Shown in pieces: positions 25,343-32,652 of a DNA stretch of 40,572 bases (its first letter is position 1; every line of letters starts with the position of its first letter). The DNA is from Sedimentisphaerales bacterium. Its GTDB lineage: Bacteria > Planctomycetota > Phycisphaerae > Sedimentisphaerales > SM23-30. The position numbers and the translations under genes are program-made. Where the stretch lies: NCBI GenBank assembly GCA_016934515.1, contig JAFGSR010000013.1, forward strand, positions 1 to 40,572, written 5' to 3'. The notes beneath the pieces are model-generated. The model saw only the letters and a list, made by a program, of their open reading frames with translations. It had not been told where the DNA came from and ran no database searches.

Positions 25343-25546
25343 AGTTTTGTCCTTTAAGATAGGTAAGATGTAACGATTATAACGGGCCAAAAATGCGACA
25401 AACGAAAAATTTGTTAAAATTTAGCTTAGAAAACTGTGTGGTTTTTGATGATTTTTAACGAAAGTTACTCCATACTTAGCGGTTTTTTGCAGAAAGTTGG
25501 GAGTAAAAAAAATGGCCTGTCGCGCTTTTGGACCGGTTAGTTACAC

Positions 25547-26701
25547 GTGAAACAAATGAAAATTCTCAAAAATATATTACTGCTCAAGGGCAATTACGGC
25601 CAGACTGGCGGACCGGAAACCCTGCTCAATACCATTTTATGCGAGTTGGATCGTGATAATTTCAGCCCAACTCTCGTTCAACTCGAAAAAGCCGGAGTGC
25701 CCCGCGCGGAGGTTTTTTGCGATGAGCGTTGGAACAGTATTCGACAAGTGCTTTACTGGAAAGGAATTGCAGGTTCCTATTTCGCAGCCCGGCAGTTGGC
25801 TCATCTGGCCCAGGCCCAAAAGGCTGATCTGATACACACCCACGACATGCGGGCAAATTTGCTGGGGTATCTGTTTCCCATGCGGCGGGTGCCCTGGATT
25901 GGCCAGGTGCACGGCTGGCTGGGACACACCCACAGCGGCCGATGGCGGTTTTACGAGGGCGTGGACAGCAGAATCATTCGAAAGGCCGATCTGGTGCTGG
26001 TGGGCTCGACAGCGGCTCTTGACGAAGTGAGAAACAGCGGTGTGGAGCGTGTGGAGATGGTGCCCAATGCGGTGCCCGTGCCGGCAGAAGGGGCATACGA
26101 AGAAAAGGGGCGGCAAATCAGGGAAAAAATCGGAGCAGGGCCGGGGACGGTGGTGATTGGTATGGCGGGTCGGATTCATCCGGGGAAAGGGCAGAAATAT
26201 TTGATTGATGCGTTGAAGTTGCTGGTTGATAAAGATCGGCAGATATTCGGATTAATAGCAGGTGAAGGGCCGGACCTGGAAGCTATTCGACAACAGGCGA
26301 AAGATTTGGGGATTGCGGAGAAGGTTGAGATTCCCGGTTATTGTGAAGATGTGCTGGAGTATGCATCAGCGATGGATGTTTTCGTGGTGCCGTCGCTGAA
26401 GGAGAGTTTGCCGTTGACGGCATTGGAAGCGATGTCGATTGGTAAGCCGATTGTGGCGAGCAAGGTTGGTGATCTGCCGTTGGTGGTTGCTGAGGGAGAA
26501 AATGGATTGCTGGTGGAGCCGGGCAGTGCGGAGGAATTGGCGGCGGCGTTGGACAAGTTAGTGGGCAACGAACAATTGCGACGGGGGATGGGTGTTCGGT
26601 CGCGAGAGACAATTGTGAAGGATTACTCGGGGCAGGCGATGACGCGTAAGTTAGAAAATGTTTACATTCGCGTAATGGATGAATATGGTAACCATGAGTA
26701 G
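25547..26701 (+). CDS. GT4-family glycosyltransferase (first)
   Basis: A GT-B retaining glycosyltransferase of 384 residues. The C-terminal Rossmann domain holds GMAGRIHPGKGQ, IAGEGPD and the E-x7-E motif ESLPLTALE, which binds the nucleotide-sugar. The N-terminal half has YGQTGGPETLL near the start, usual for GT4. The frame opens with GTG at 25547, but ATG at 25556 is just as plausible, and neither has a strong ribosome binding site. It overlaps the following GT4 gene, so the two are likely co-translated. Third positions are G-rich from about codon 180 on, unlike the C-rich fab genes. Donor and acceptor unknown. Confidence 0.9.
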   Translation: MKQMKILKNILLLKGNYGQTGGPETLLNTILCELDRDNFSPTLVQLEKAGVPRAEVFCDERWNSIRQVLYWKGIAGSYFAARQLAHLAQAQKADLIHTHDMRANLLGYLFPMRRVPWIGQVHGWLGHTHSGRWRFYEGVDSRIIRKADLVLVGSTAALDEVRNSGVERVEMVPNAVPVPAEGAYEEKGRQIREKIGAGPGTVVIGMAGRIHPGKGQKYLIDALKLLVDKDRQIFGLIAGEGPDLEAIRQQAKDLGIAEKVEIPGYCEDVLEYASAMDVFVVPSLKESLPLTALEAMSIGKPIVASKVGDLPLVVAEGENGLLVEPGSAEELAAALDKLVGNEQLRRGMGVRSRETIVKDYSGQAMTRKLENVYIRVMDEYGNHE

Positions 26702-27869
26702 TAAGCGAAAAAACATTCTGTATATTCAACCGAATTCGGAGGTGGGCGGTTCGGACATTGCGCTGCTGCGTCTGGTGGAGTCTTTGGACAAGGAGCGTTA
26801 TTGTCCGACGGTGTTGTTGCCGGGTAACGGGCCGTTGGTTGATTTGTTGAAGGGGACGGGCAGCCGAGTGGAATTTCTGGAGATGCTGCAGTTGCGGACG
26901 CTGCCGGATGTGGATTATCAGTTTGGTTATCTGGGTAAATTCTGGCCGACGGTGCGGCAAATTGCGCGATTAATTAAGCGGGATAATATCGATCTGGTAC
27001 ATACTAATTCATTGTTCAGTTTGTATGGTGCATGGGCGGCGTGGCTGAGCGGTTGTGCGCATCTGTGGCATGTGCGTGAGATACCGCCGGCGGTTCCGGT
27101 GGCCAAGCGGATTTTCGGTAAGCTGGTTTTGAAATTGTCCACGCGGGTGGTGGTTATGACTGGTGCGTGTCATCAAGGTTTGTTTGCTGACATGGCAGTT
27201 CCGAACGGCAAGGTGGTTTCGCTGACAGACGGATTGGATTTGAATCGGTGGCGGGTTGATATCAGTGGGGAGCGGATTCGGCGGGAGTTGTCGATTGGTC
27301 CGGAGGTGCCGCTGGTAGGATTTGTGGCACGGCTGGACCCGTGGAAGGGACTGGATGTTTTCTTGAAAGCGGCGGCGATTGTGGCAAAGCAGCATGATGA
27401 TGCGCGGTTCCTGGTATCGGGCGGGGCGCCGGAGGGATACGAGAATTACGAGAAGGAAATGCAACAATTGGCGGTTGATCTGGGGCTTGAGGGAAAGGTG
27501 CAATTTCTGGGTTGGCGTTACCGGATGGATGATATTCTGGAAGTGATGTCGGCGCTGTCGGTGTTCAGCCACACATCGATAAGTCCGGAGCCATTTGGAT
27601 TGGTGTTGATCGAAGCGATGTCGGCGGCGCGGCCGGTGGTAGCGGCGGCGGCAGGTGGGCCGTTGGAAATTGTTAAGGACGGTGAGACGGGATTTTTGAC
27701 GGAGCCGGGCAACGCGGAAGCACACGGTGAGGCGTTGTGCAAGCTGATAGCTGACGAACAATTGCGAAAGCAGATGGGCAAGGCGGGACGGGAAAGGGTG
27801 GAGCAGTGTTATTCGATGGAAGTGTTTGCTCGGAATTTGGATGAGATTTATGAAGGGATTTTTCAATGA
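26685..27869 (+). CDS. GT4-family glycosyltransferase (second)
   Basis: A GT-B glycosyltransferase of about 394 residues. NSEVGGSDIALLRLVE is the N-terminal sugar-acceptor side. FVARLDPWKGLDVFLKA and the E-x7-E segment EPFGLVLIE form the donor site. In-frame ATGs at 26679, 26685 and 26694 all overlap the end of the previous gene; I chose 26685, where GGA lies five bases before. Codons are strongly G-ending, giving 31 G to 13 C in 27601-27660. It works in the same glycan pathway as its neighbours; linkage not predictable. Confidence 0.89.
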   Translation: MVTMSSKRKNILYIQPNSEVGGSDIALLRLVESLDKERYCPTVLLPGNGPLVDLLKGTGSRVEFLEMLQLRTLPDVDYQFGYLGKFWPTVRQIARLIKRDNIDLVHTNSLFSLYGAWAAWLSGCAHLWHVREIPPAVPVAKRIFGKLVLKLSTRVVVMTGACHQGLFADMAVPNGKVVSLTDGLDLNRWRVDISGERIRRELSIGPEVPLVGFVARLDPWKGLDVFLKAAAIVAKQHDDARFLVSGGAPEGYENYEKEMQQLAVDLGLEGKVQFLGWRYRMDDILEVMSALSVFSHTSISPEPFGLVLIEAMSAARPVVAAAAGGPLEIVKDGETGFLTEPGNAEAHGEALCKLIADEQLRKQMGKAGRERVEQCYSMEVFARNLDEIYEGIFQ

Positions 27870-27900
27870 CGAATGACGAAAAGGTGGCGGCAGAGCAGTA

Positions 27901-28749
27901 ATGGAACAGAATAACATAGACTTATCGGTGGTGATTGTTAGTCACGGGCATGAGGGGTTGTTGGGGGATTGTGTTGGGTCACTGTTGGGTGGGCTGGAAG
28001 GGCTGAAGGCGGAGATTCTGGTATTGGATAATCTGGGTGGTCAGGCAGTCGAAGCGGTGGTGAGCGGGATCGATGCGCGGGTGAATTGTTTTGGTAATGC
28101 AGAGCCTCAAAGCCTGTCTCAAAATGTAAACGAGATGGCGGCAAAGTCGCGAGGGAAATTTTTGTTGATGTTGAATCCCGATACGGTTTATCAGTCGGGA
28201 GCGTTGAAAGATGCGTTAGCTTATCTGGAAAGTGATACGAAGACGGGGATACTGGGGTGTAGGCTGTTGAATATGGATGGAACGGTGCAGCCGAGTTGTC
28301 GACAGTTCCCGACGTTGCCGGTGGTGATGTTACGGGGATTTGGCGTGGATCGCTGGCCCTGGCGGCCAAGGTTTTACCGCAAAAGAGTGATGGATACGTT
28401 AGATTATGATAAGCAGCAACTGGTGGACTGGATTTTTGGGGCGTTTATTTTGGTGAGGCGGGAAGAGTATTTGCGATTAGGAGGGATGGACCAGGGGTAT
28501 CGGCTGTATTATGAGGATGTGGATTTGTGTTATCGGTATCGCAAGGCGGGATTGCGAACCGGATATTTTCCCGGAGTAAGTTTTATGCACAAGCACATGC
28601 GGACCAGTGCGAAAGTGCCGTTCGGTCGTCATTGGCGGTGGCACGTCAGTAGTGTGATGCGTTATTTTCGGGAGCAGGGGTACTGGTTTCGTCCGGGTTT
28701 CAGCAGTGATAAATTTTCTTTGACAGGATTACAGGATTGTCATGATTAA
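27901..28749 (+). CDS. GT2-family glycosyltransferase (rhamnosyltransferase-like)
   Basis: A GT-A enzyme of 282 residues. DLSVVIVSHGHE opens the fold, LNPD is the DXD-type metal site and YYEDVDLCYRYRKAGLR is the ED-containing block seen in WbbL-like rhamnosyltransferases. The last ~10 residues (SLTGLQDCHD) are encoded by a TGACAGGATTACAGGATTGT repeat that runs into the next gene. The original C-terminus may therefore have been replaced when the NUDIX cassette was inserted. A short ATGACGAATGACGAA phrase in the 31-bp gap before the gene is also repeat-like. Confidence 0.86.
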   Translation: MEQNNIDLSVVIVSHGHEGLLGDCVGSLLGGLEGLKAEILVLDNLGGQAVEAVVSGIDARVNCFGNAEPQSLSQNVNEMAAKSRGKFLLMLNPDTVYQSGALKDALAYLESDTKTGILGCRLLNMDGTVQPSCRQFPTLPVVMLRGFGVDRWPWRPRFYRKRVMDTLDYDKQQLVDWIFGAFILVRREEYLRLGGMDQGYRLYYEDVDLCYRYRKAGLRTGYFPGVSFMHKHMRTSAKVPFGRHWRWHVSSVMRYFREQGYWFRPGFSSDKFSLTGLQDCHD

Positions 28750-28750
28750 C
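28720..28750. repeat. ACAGGATT-type repeat at the GT2/NUDIX junction
   Basis: ACAGGATT occurs twice at 28723-28738, within TGACAGGATTACAGGATTGT at 28721-28740. It resembles the dispersed ACAGGATTTACAGGATT repeats of many environmental genomes. It provides the end of the GT2 reading frame and the start region of the NUDIX gene. Confidence 0.5.
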
Positions 28751-29362
28751 AACAAGAAGGAAAAAGTGAAAAACAATATCTATAAGATGCTCGATGAAAT
28801 AAGGGCGATTGCCCAGACAGGATTGAATTATACTCAGAACAACTACGATAGAGAGCGATACGGACGTCTGCTTAATCTTGCCTCAGAGCAATATGAACAA
28901 CTCTGTGAGATACCATCCGGACAAATAAAAGAACGTTTTTGTCAGGAACTTGGTTATATAACACCAAAGGTAGGGTTATCGGCTTCCATATTCAATCAAG
29001 AAGGCCATCAATTATTGGTTAGAAGAACAGACGATCTCACCTGGTGCTTACCTTGCGGCTGGGCAGAGGTCGGCGAAACTCCTCAAGAGTCTTTAGGAAG
29101 AGAAGTTTTGGAAGAAACAGGGCTAACCGTTGAAGTACGAGATCAAATCCGCCTTTGGACAAGGATGCCCGGCGAATTCAACTTACCTCACACCTCATAT
29201 CATTTGCAGTTTTACTGTGTTGTTATCGGTGGAGATATTCGCGAATCTCATGAGACAACGGATATCGGTTATTATGATATCTCAAAAATAAAACCCTGGC
29301 ACCTTGATCATGAGATTAAGGCAACAGTTGCTCATAATTTTTGGATACAAGGGCTAATGTAA
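28742..29362 (+). CDS. NUDIX hydrolase with N-terminal helical domain
   Basis: A NUDIX hydrolase of 206 residues. The Nudix box at 106-128 (GWAEVGE, seven residues, REVLEETGL) fits GX5EX7REUXEEXGU exactly. The first 65 residues are a helical domain (KMLDEIRAIAQTGLNY, DRERYGRLLNLASEQY) like that found in a group of nucleoside-diphosphate-X hydrolases. Substrate unknown; ADP-ribose or a nucleotide-sugar are candidates. The gene is more AT-rich than its neighbours and lacks their G-ending codons. It overlaps the previous gene by 8 bp and is bounded by repeats on both sides. It is probably a recent insertion in the glycan locus, not part of the pathway. Confidence 0.92.
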   Translation: MINNKKEKVKNNIYKMLDEIRAIAQTGLNYTQNNYDRERYGRLLNLASEQYEQLCEIPSGQIKERFCQELGYITPKVGLSASIFNQEGHQLLVRRTDDLTWCLPCGWAEVGETPQESLGREVLEETGLTVEVRDQIRLWTRMPGEFNLPHTSYHLQFYCVVIGGDIRESHETTDIGYYDISKIKPWHLDHEIKATVAHNFWIQGLM

Positions 29363-29386
29363 AGTGGACGTCAGAACCGTTCTGTG

Positions 29387-29410
29387 GTCCCTGTGGGGCT
29401 TAGCAGGGAC
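29387..29410. repeat. hairpin GTCCCTG/CAGGGAC after the NUDIX gene
   Basis: A perfect 7-bp stem with a 10-base loop lies 24 bp after the NUDIX stop codon. There is no T-tract. It sits within a GTCCCTGTGGGGCTTAGCAG-type phrase that also looks like a dispersed repeat. Confidence 0.45.
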
Positions 29411-29461
29411 AGATAGTTGAGGAAACGAAACGAATGAAAAGATTGAATTTGACAGAACAAT

Positions 29462-29486
29462 CAGCATGGGCTAAAGCCCATCCTAC
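29462..29486. repeat. second copy of the GGGCTAAAGCCC palindromic repeat
   Basis: Identical over 25 bp to 1768-1792. It lies between the NUDIX and deacetylase genes, 36 bp before the latter. Confidence 0.75.
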
Positions 29487-29522
29487 AGCTACCAGCTTCA
29501 ACAGCAGTGAGGGGGCCTATTG

Positions 29523-30407
29523 ATGTCATTGCGATATTTGGCAAAGCGGATGTTGAAACTGGCGTTGCTGGGTCTGGTTGGGGTCCGATCGGTGAGGGGA
29601 GTTGCGGTACTGGCTTATCATTCAGTCGATAAGAGCGGATCGTGGTTATCGATTTCGCCGGAACAGTTTCGAGAGCATTTGCAATGGCTTAAAGATCATC
29701 AGTGGGAAGGATTGACGATTGAGCAATATTTATCCCGACTGGATGGAAAGCCGGGAGCAAATGGGGCAGCTAAGGAAGTTCTAATTACCTTTGACGACGG
29801 CTATGAGAATTTTTTAACCAATGCGGTTCCGGTGCTCAAGGAGATGGGATTTCCGGCGACGGTGTTTGTGGTAACGGATCTGGTGGGCAAGAGAGCGGAA
29901 TGGTACGAGAAGGAACGGAAAAATATTGAACAATTTGTAGATGGAATGAGTTTTCCGGCAGAAGATCGCCTGGTTCTTGATGATATAATTAATCATTTTA
30001 GTCAAGAACGATTGATGGACTGGGAGCAGTTGGCCCAGTTGAAGGAATACAATATTGACGTGGAAAGCCACAGCAGTTCGCACCAGTTTTTGAGTAAGCT
30101 GTCGCCGGCGGAGTTATCGACGGAGTTGGAGCGGTCGCAAAGCGTATTTCAGGAGAAGCTGGGACGTACGAGCCGGATAATATGTTATCCCTATGGGGAT
30201 TACAGCAGCGAGGTGGGCAAGGCAGCAGAAGCAGCAGGATTTGAGGCTGGTTTCATAGTTAGTCTGTCAGGCGACAAAGGTGCAAATTGGCGATTCAAGT
30301 TAGGGCGGGTTGGGATTAACGGTTTTTTTTCAAAATTTGATCTAAGGTTCGCACTTTCGCGAGCGGCGGTGTTGCACCAAAGAATTCGCCGGTGGTTATT
30401 CAGGTAA
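29523..30407 (+). CDS. NodB-type polysaccharide deacetylase
   Basis: A carbohydrate esterase family 4 enzyme of 294 residues that removes acetyl groups from N-acetylated or O-acetylated glycans with a metal ion. LITFDDGY (Asp91-Asp92) is motif 1 and HSSSH (His183, His187) is motif 2; both supply metal ligands. YPYGDYSSEVG is motif 3. GAGGGGG lies upstream of the ATG at 29523; the frame also has an upstream TTG. A hydrophobic N-terminal stretch (LALLGLVGV) could anchor it. It probably trims the polymer made by this locus. Confidence 0.9.
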   Translation: MSLRYLAKRMLKLALLGLVGVRSVRGVAVLAYHSVDKSGSWLSISPEQFREHLQWLKDHQWEGLTIEQYLSRLDGKPGANGAAKEVLITFDDGYENFLTNAVPVLKEMGFPATVFVVTDLVGKRAEWYEKERKNIEQFVDGMSFPAEDRLVLDDIINHFSQERLMDWEQLAQLKEYNIDVESHSSSHQFLSKLSPAELSTELERSQSVFQEKLGRTSRIICYPYGDYSSEVGKAAEAAGFEAGFIVSLSGDKGANWRFKLGRVGINGFFSKFDLRFALSRAAVLHQRIRRWLFR

Positions 30408-30694
30408 GAACTACCAAAATCCCAGTAGGGCATTGGGGGCATCAGGGGGAAATCAGCAAAGATGTCAGGATATTGCTTGATTGGGGCGATAATTTTCAAA
30501 AAAAACCAAGAAAAATTAATGTTTTTTGAATTAATTTTTTCAATTCTATGAAGTGATAATTCCTGAAGAAGTGATAATGTAATATCCTGCCAGTTCAAGA
30601 TTTAAGGGGGTCAATGCGAATGGTACATTTACCATAAGTGCAATCTGCAAAAGAACTTGGGGGCGATTTAGGTCCGATAAATAAAAAGGGTGGG
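30408..30694. other. intergenic region after the deacetylase gene
   Basis: No gene is seen. An AT-only hairpin (AAAAATTAAT/ATTAATTTTT, 30511-30539) and a direct repeat of GAAGTGATAAT are present. The hairpin could be a weak terminator, but its stem has no GC pair. A promoter and structured leader follow. Confidence 0.45.
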
Positions 30695-30723
30695 TTGCTC
30701 TGTAAGTCCTTAAAACATATAAT
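30695..30723 (+). promoter_or_regulatory. promoter of the SDR-like/sugar-transferase unit
   Basis: A perfect TATAAT at 30718-30723 has TTGCTC 17 bp upstream (30695-30700). Transcription should start near 30730, which gives a leader of about 220 bases before the start codon at 30953. Confidence 0.6.
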
Positions 30724-30729
30724 AGACAT

Positions 30730-30952
30730 ATAGTTAGTAAGTGTAACTGACAGGAGAAGACTCGCTGGCTTGCGAAACCTCATACGGGCAGATCTGCTCT
30801 GGTTTCGCGAAGTCATGGAAGGTTGAAAACTAATCCTTTCGGTTTAACTCAGTAAAATTATTGCTTTGTGCAATATGGCTTGGTGTTTGTCTGGATTTTT
30901 TTTGTGTATCTGGAAATGCAGCAGGCGTTGCCGGGCATATTAAAGATTAAAT
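30730..30952 (+). ncRNA. hairpin-rich 5' leader, possible cis-regulatory RNA
   Basis: Four pairings can be read in order. AGTTA/TAACT lies at 30732-30748. GCGAAACC (30772-30779) pairs with GGTTTCGC (30801-30808), extended by CTT/AAG around one bulged G, and encloses the self-complementary GCAGATCTGC (30788-30797). TTGAAA/TTTCGG lies at 30823-30842. TATTGC/GCAATA lies at 30859-30875. A run of eight T follows at about 30897. The element does not match any riboswitch consensus that I know (c-di-GMP-I, cobalamin, TPP, SAM-I). Ligand and function are unknown; a chance series of hairpins remains possible. Confidence 0.4.
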
Positions 30953-31639
30953 ATGAGTCAATCAAATAGTTTGACCGTTGTGCTGGGTCCATGCACTAAC
31001 TTAGCCAGGGCTTTGTTGAAGTTGCCCTGGGCCAGAAGTCAAGAGTTACTGCTGGTCGGTCTGGACGGTGCTGAAAAAGCAAAGTTAAAAAAAGAGTATC
31101 CGGGCGCGATAGTTTTCGCATTGGAAGAGATGGTCGCTTACGCTCCGGAGAAGAAATATAAAATTGTTAATATATGCTGCTGTGCGATGGGTATGATCCA
31201 TCCGCGGGAAGTAAACTGGGATAAGGACCTTAGAGAGGCGAGGAGAGATCTTGCCGTATTAGACAAGCTGTTGCAGAGCTATTCACAAGCGTCAGTGCAT
31301 GTGATTTTTGTCTGCTCGGTATTGGCCTTATCGGTAAATTCCAAGGGCAGAAGTGGATATTACGCCGGTTGGAAGCATATACTATCCAGAGTGGTACAGG
31401 CAAAAGTTGAAGTCGTGCCGGGTAGCAGGTTTTCGGTGTTGTATCCGGGCCGGCTTACGAGAAAGAGAAGCATATTAAAACCGGTTTCTCTGCTGTATAG
31501 CAGTTACCATTCGGTAGCTAAGAAACTGGCTAAAATAATAATAAAGGGAGAAAGTTGTCGCAGGATAATCGGCTACGACGGACGTATCTGGTTAATGTTG
31601 CGAGGCGTGGCGACAGGGATGTTGTCCATGCGAATATGA
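30953..31639 (+). CDS. atypical short-chain dehydrogenase/reductase-like protein
   Basis: The 228 residues show a Rossmann-like alternation. SLTVVLGPCTNLARALL opens it, VHVIFVCSVLAL carries a Ser at the SDR position, and Y137-A-G-W-K141 is a YxxxK pair. The glycine-rich cofactor loop of SDRs (TGxxxGIG) is missing: the loop reads LGPCTNLAR. It may therefore bind a different cofactor or none. It starts the unit controlled by the TATAAT promoter and lies 55 bp before the sugar transferase gene. A role in modifying a sugar or the lipid carrier is possible but not shown. Confidence 0.6.
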   Translation: MSQSNSLTVVLGPCTNLARALLKLPWARSQELLLVGLDGAEKAKLKKEYPGAIVFALEEMVAYAPEKKYKIVNICCCAMGMIHPREVNWDKDLREARRDLAVLDKLLQSYSQASVHVIFVCSVLALSVNSKGRSGYYAGWKHILSRVVQAKVEVVPGSRFSVLYPGRLTRKRSILKPVSLLYSSYHSVAKKLAKIIIKGESCRRIIGYDGRIWLMLRGVATGMLSMRI

Positions 31640-31694
31640 GTAACAGGGATGGTTGAGCGCAAACTTCGGAGTTGGCGTTTGAGGTATAATAGTT

Positions 31695-32498
31695 ATGGAC
31701 GTGAATAAAAGGGTATTCGATATAGTGGTATGCTCGCTAGCGGCGGTATTGTGGCTGCCGGTGTTGTTTTTGTGTTCGCTGCTGGTTTTGCTGTGTTGCG
31801 GTCGGCCGATTTTTTATGTGTCAAAGCGACGGATTTACCTGCATAAGACACGGAGAATTGTCAAATTTCGAACGATGGTACGTAACGCGGAGAAAATTGC
31901 TAACCGCCAGACAATACCGGTTGCGGATCAGCGTTTTTTGAATATTGATTTTGATTCGCCGCTATACACGAGGCTGGGTCGGATTTTTGAGAAGGTGTGC
32001 ATAACGGAGTTGCCGCAGTTGGTACATGTGCTGACGGGTAAAATGACGCTGGTGGGTAATCGGCCTTTACCGGAAAGTGTTATCGAATCGATTAAGGAAG
32101 AATATCCATACATGGAGCGTCGGTTTTCGTCGCGATGCGGGATGACGGGACCGGTTCAGTTGATCGGGCGGGACAATATTCCGGACCATATCAGGCTGCA
32201 CCTGGAAATCAGCTATAGCCGAATCTGCCGGGAAGCCTATTCTGCGCGTTTGGATTTTATGCTGCTGCTGTACACGGTTCTGATCGGTTTGCGTCTGGTC
32301 AGGTCGTTCCAGCCCCGTGAAGTGGAGAGCATGATGCGACGTTACGCAAATCGCGACAAAGTGGCTCATGGTGCATTGACGGTGAATGGTTTTGGTCAGA
32401 GGGCTGAATTACCGTCCAACATGGTAGCAGCAGTTACAAGGCTCAACTATGATGCAGTAGCAAGCCGAGGCCAGGCGTCGGTAGCGGCAGCGATGTAA
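31695..32498 (+). CDS. polyprenyl-phosphate sugar phosphotransferase (bacterial sugar transferase family)
   Basis: This is the initiating enzyme that puts the first sugar-1-phosphate on undecaprenyl phosphate. The 267 residues form the short type: one N-terminal membrane hairpin (about 10-36), then KTRRIVKFRTM and ELPQLVHVLTGKMTLVGNRPLP. It lacks the four extra membrane segments of WcaJ/WbaP. In most relatives the Asp-Glu catalytic pair precedes LPQ; here it reads Thr104-Glu105. Residues after about 215 are an extension with no known motif. The gene sits in the same unit as the SDR-like gene. Confidence 0.88.
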   Translation: MDVNKRVFDIVVCSLAAVLWLPVLFLCSLLVLLCCGRPIFYVSKRRIYLHKTRRIVKFRTMVRNAEKIANRQTIPVADQRFLNIDFDSPLYTRLGRIFEKVCITELPQLVHVLTGKMTLVGNRPLPESVIESIKEEYPYMERRFSSRCGMTGPVQLIGRDNIPDHIRLHLEISYSRICREAYSARLDFMLLLYTVLIGLRLVRSFQPREVESMMRRYANRDKVAHGALTVNGFGQRAELPSNMVAAVTRLNYDAVASRGQASVAAAM

Positions 32499-32551
32499 AG
32501 TTAAAGCGGTCGATCAACGTAAGTGCACTATGTGGATTTTTCGTGGTTAAT

Positions 32552-32579
32552 CCTGTTCGACGCATTTTTGTCGAGCAGG
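32552..32579 (+). other. strong hairpin between sugar transferase and propeller gene
   Basis: CCTGTTCGAC (32552-32561) pairs with GTCGAGCAGG (32570-32579) with one G-T wobble; the loop is GCATTTTT. No T-tract follows the stem. It may slow or protect the transcript, or act as a weak terminator before 32653. Confidence 0.5.
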
Positions 32580-32652
32580 AATTTCATGGTCAGGGATTTT
32601 TGTGTTGATACCTTGATGTCGATTTCGCTAATTATTCCGTAGGAGCAAAAAG

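Larger units (their letters stand above)
25158..25546. other. repeat-rich intergenic region at the strand-composition switch
   Basis: This 389-bp gap holds a GTGGGTAAC/GTTACCCAC palindrome, two long imperfect repeats and an AT-rich stretch at about 25396-25510. I see no open frame, tRNA or clear promoter. Plus-strand composition changes from C-rich to G-rich across it. No strong DnaA box (TTATCCACA) is visible. Confidence 0.6.

Noticed and set aside
26283-26960. Minus-strand frame across the junction of the two GT4 genes
   Set aside because: Shadow frame produced by G-rich codons on the other strand; low-complexity Pro/Gln/Thr-rich product.
30595-30816. Minus-strand 73-codon frame inside the leader region
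   Set aside because: No ribosome binding site or motif; it overlaps the promoter and hairpins facing the other way.
30730-30952. c-di-GMP riboswitch ahead of polysaccharide genes
   Set aside because: The biology would fit, but the conserved core sequences of the c-di-GMP-I class are not seen. It is kept as an unnamed structured leader.
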